A stretch of 64,000 nt of DNA from Poriferisodalis sp965221945 (GTDB taxonomy: Bacteria; Actinomycetota; Acidimicrobiia; Acidimicrobiales; Poriferisodalaceae), in the NCBI RefSeq assembly GCF_965221945.1, contig NZ_OZ244925.1:2666001-2730000 (forward strand). The letters run 5' to 3'. Of this stretch, positions 62,140 to 64,000 are shown piece after piece. A program made the position numbers and the translations under genes. Within the stretch, counting starts at the first letter, position 1. Each line of letters begins with the position of its first letter. Under the pieces are notes generated by a model that was given only the letters and a program-made list of their open reading frames with translations, searched no databases and was not told the DNA's origin.

Positions 62140-64000
62140 TCACGAGCGGGTCTCCCGTTCAAACCCTTCCAAGTTGACCGCAATCGCCCGCGTCGGCACC
62201 CGACCGGTGTGGAGGACCACGAGTTCGTCCCGAGCGCGAGTCATGGCGACATACAGCTCCGACATGCGCATCGCGACATGCTCAGCGATCTCTTCTTCAT
62301 CGCGGCAGTTCGAGGGGATGGACGGAAAGTCAGCGCCGAGACCGGGCAGCAGCACACGCTTGAATTCGAGACCCTTCGACCGAAAGTGAGTGCCGACGTT
62401 GACGCCTCGCCCGCTCTGTCCGTCGTAAGACTCAAGTTCGGTGACCAGCACTCCTTCCGCACGCAGGCGAGTCGCGACCTGACGCGCTTCGCTGCGGGTG
62501 CTCGTGAGTACGGCCACATCACCGGGCGCAGCATCAGGAGACTCAAGTATTGATCGGACCCGCGCCGCCACTTCCCCGAGTTCGGCGTCTCGGCTGCGGC
62601 AGCTCACCAGACACGGCAGCGGTCCGTGACGCAGTTCGGCCGTAGTCTGCTCGGACCGGTCGTAGCGTTCGTCGAGATCTTCGACTTGCAGACCAGAGGC
62701 AACAGCCCGTGCAGCGGTCGCGATCTCCGCGGTTGTGCGCCAGTTGACGCCCAAGACTGCCGAACGTCCGCGAATGTCCAGCCCAGCCTGACTAACCGTC
62801 CATCCGCCCGGGTAGATCCGCTGCGCCGCGTCGCCGACCATGAACAAGCCGTTGCGCGGATCGCTGCTTCCGCCGTTGACCAGCGCTCGGATCAGCATCA
62901 GGCCGGTCATGGTGAGATCCTGCACCTCGTCCACTACCGCCGCCAAGTACCGGCGCTGCGGCGCAGCGTCCGCCACACCGAGTGCGCGTAGCAGCACATC
63001 AGCAAAGCTCATGGTGCCGCGGGCCGCGAGCTCGGCGTCCCATGCTTCGCGCAGCTCCCACACTCGGCGACGTTGCGCCTCCGTCATCCGCACACGGCGG
63101 CCCGTTCGCTCCGCCGCCAGGTAGTCGTCGAGTGTGCTGATCGCGCGGCCCTTGATGACGCGTTCGATCTCATCCTTCAGGTAACGGTCGGTGAACGCGG
63201 TTGCCAAACCAGACGGCGATTCCCTTCTGAGCACGGCGGAAGCGGCGGCCTGGTAGGCGCTCTCGATGGCTTGGGGATCCGTCGTCACACTGATGCCGTG
63301 ACGTTCACAAGTCCGTCGAGCCAAACGGTCGACATTCACGAACTCGATCTGATCCCGTTGGGCGTCGGCGATGCGTCCATACAACGCTGCGAATACTTCA
63401 GGCAGCGACCTGATGTACGTGCTGAACAGGATCGGCAGCTCGTCTGCACCGCCGTCGCCGCTTGACGCTCGCAGCGGAAGTTGCTCTTCGGCTCGTCGTC
63501 GACGTTCGGCGCACTGACTGGCCAGCCACGCCGCTCGATGCAGCGCGACGACGGTCTTGCCCGAGCCAGCCGGACCGCTGACTCGTGCAGGTCCAGCGAA
63601 GTCGCGCTCGACGAGGTTTCGCTGGCGCGGGTGCAAGAACACCATCCAGTCCTCGATCGGTTTCCCAAGCAGCTCTCGAAGCTGCGCGGGATCCAGTTCG
63701 GCGAAGTTGCCAGCACCCGCATCGCCTGTCAGGTCGATCTCGATGAGTCGGTCCTCTTCGGTCGGAACCGGCTGTATCGCTTCGGTGCGTTCGCGGTCGA
63801 TCTCGCGCACACCGGTGTCGTCGGGAACCCCGTACACCGCGAGCCTGAATGCCGCGTCGAAGCGTTCCGGCGACAGTGTGGACTCAAGCGCCATCACATC
63901 ATCGTCCGAGTTGACAAGTCGAAGCCGTGCGATGTCTTCATCGTTAAAGCCGTACTGCCGCAGCTCGGAATGGCTCCAAGGACTGAAGGTCAGCCCTTCG
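62140..64000 (-). CDS. UvrD/Rep-like superfamily 1 DNA helicase (5' part beyond window)
   Basis: The frame stays open to the window edge (before MMALEST it reads FSPWSHSELRQYGFNDEDIA), so the gene begins outside. Walker A is RVSGPAGSGKTVVAL, Walker B AAVVDEVQDL, motif III-like VGDAAQRIY, and motif VI ELYVAMTRARDELVVLH. Visible length is 619 residues. UvrD-type helicases unwind DNA in repair or are associated with nuclease partners in phage defence. The N-terminal non-helicase part cannot be typed here. Confidence 0.88.
   Translation of the reverse strand, partial: EGLTFSPWSHSELRQYGFNDEDIARLRLVNSDDDVMALESTLSPERFDAAFRLAVYGVPDDTGVREIDRERTEAIQPVPTEEDRLIEIDLTGDAGAGNFAELDPAQLRELLGKPIEDWMVFLHPRQRNLVERDFAGPARVSGPAGSGKTVVALHRAAWLASQCAERRRRAEEQLPLRASSGDGGADELPILFSTYIRSLPEVFAALYGRIADAQRDQIEFVNVDRLARRTCERHGISVTTDPQAIESAYQAAASAVLRRESPSGLATAFTDRYLKDEIERVIKGRAISTLDDYLAAERTGRRVRMTEAQRRRVWELREAWDAELAARGTMSFADVLLRALGVADAAPQRRYLAAVVDEVQDLTMTGLMLIRALVNGGSSDPRNGLFMVGDAAQRIYPGGWTVSQAGLDIRGRSAVLGVNWRTTAEIATAARAVASGLQVEDLDERYDRSEQTTAELRHGPLPCLVSCRSRDAELGEVAARVRSILESPDAAPGDVAVLTSTRSEARQVATRLRAEGVLVTELESYDGQSGRGVNVGTHFRSKGLEFKRVLLPGLGADFPSIPSNCRDEEEIAEHVAMRMSELYVAMTRARDELVVLHTGRVPTRAIAVNLEGFERETRS

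Overview
The window is a high-GC chromosome segment from an actinobacterium (Actinomycetota). The lineage cues are the DUF222/HNH (13E12-type) endonuclease, an F420-type LLM-class oxidoreductase, an acyl-CoA carboxylase pair, VapBC, many GTG starts, and a very rich CoA-thioester and hydrolase repertoire. The style resembles Acidimicrobiia-like or other environmental, uncultured actinobacteria, but no 16S rRNA or other marker gene is present, so the placement is an inference. I recognised no rRNA, tRNA or CRISPR array.

Layout. 0-9.8 kb: a minus-strand block with an M1-type lipoprotein peptidase, a dienelactone hydrolase, VapBC, an HNH endonuclease, a degraded VapC piece, an Mrr-like nuclease, an amidohydrolase, an esterase and an O-methyltransferase. 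9.9-12.9 kb: a compact plus-strand operon of a SIR2-SLOG (ThsA-like) protein, a DprA-like SLOG protein and a zinc-ribbon ComF-like phosphoribosyltransferase; this is the best candidate for an undescribed defence or nucleotide-signalling system. 13-25.8 kb: metabolism (acyl-CoA carboxylase beta and alpha, SulP transporter, HSL-type hydrolase, two MFS transporters, quinone oxidoreductase, enoyl-CoA hydratase, cytochrome P450). 25.8-27.5 kb: HU and a collapsed peptide ABC transporter locus (three pseudogenes). 27.7-38.3 kb: two tandem-fused CaiB/BaiF CoA-transferases, RidA, a VOC protein, Dtd, and a thiolase-fold/DUF35 pair. Into the 3' side of DUF35 a two-gene nuclease cassette has been placed, flanked by direct repeats of the DUF35 gene end. 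38.3-43.6 kb: an inverted-repeat-bounded segment with an HNH protein and an IS110 element broken by an amber codon, followed by a XamI-type restriction-modification pair. 43.8-59.3 kb: an NmrA-like protein, a CinA-C homologue, a third fused CoA-transferase, a methyltransferase/AlkB couple, a GATase, a serine hydrolase, an LLM oxidoreductase, an acyl-CoA ligase, a membrane-anchored winged-helix/glycosidase-like fusion, QueF, an IMPDH/GMPR-family enzyme, YceI and a haloalkane dehalogenase. 59.4-64 kb: an AbiE-like type IV toxin-antitoxin pair with a near-perfect palindromic operator, a broken exonuclease-BRCT gene and a UvrD-like helicase running off the window.

How it fits together. The metabolic backbone suits an organism that activates and degrades branched, terpenoid or sterol-like acyl compounds through CoA esters: P450, acyl-CoA ligase, three CoA-transferases or racemases, a Cys-less thiolase/DUF35 pair likely to be a retro-aldolase, hydratase and carboxylase. 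Between these housekeeping genes lie at least six defence or mobile modules (VapBC, Mrr-like nuclease, SIR2/DprA/PRTase, the repeat-flanked nuclease cassette, XamI R-M, AbiE) plus decaying remnants, so the region behaves as an accessory island patchwork. A recurrent local feature is a 15-bp (5-codon) tandem repeat sitting exactly at gene starts or ends in four places.
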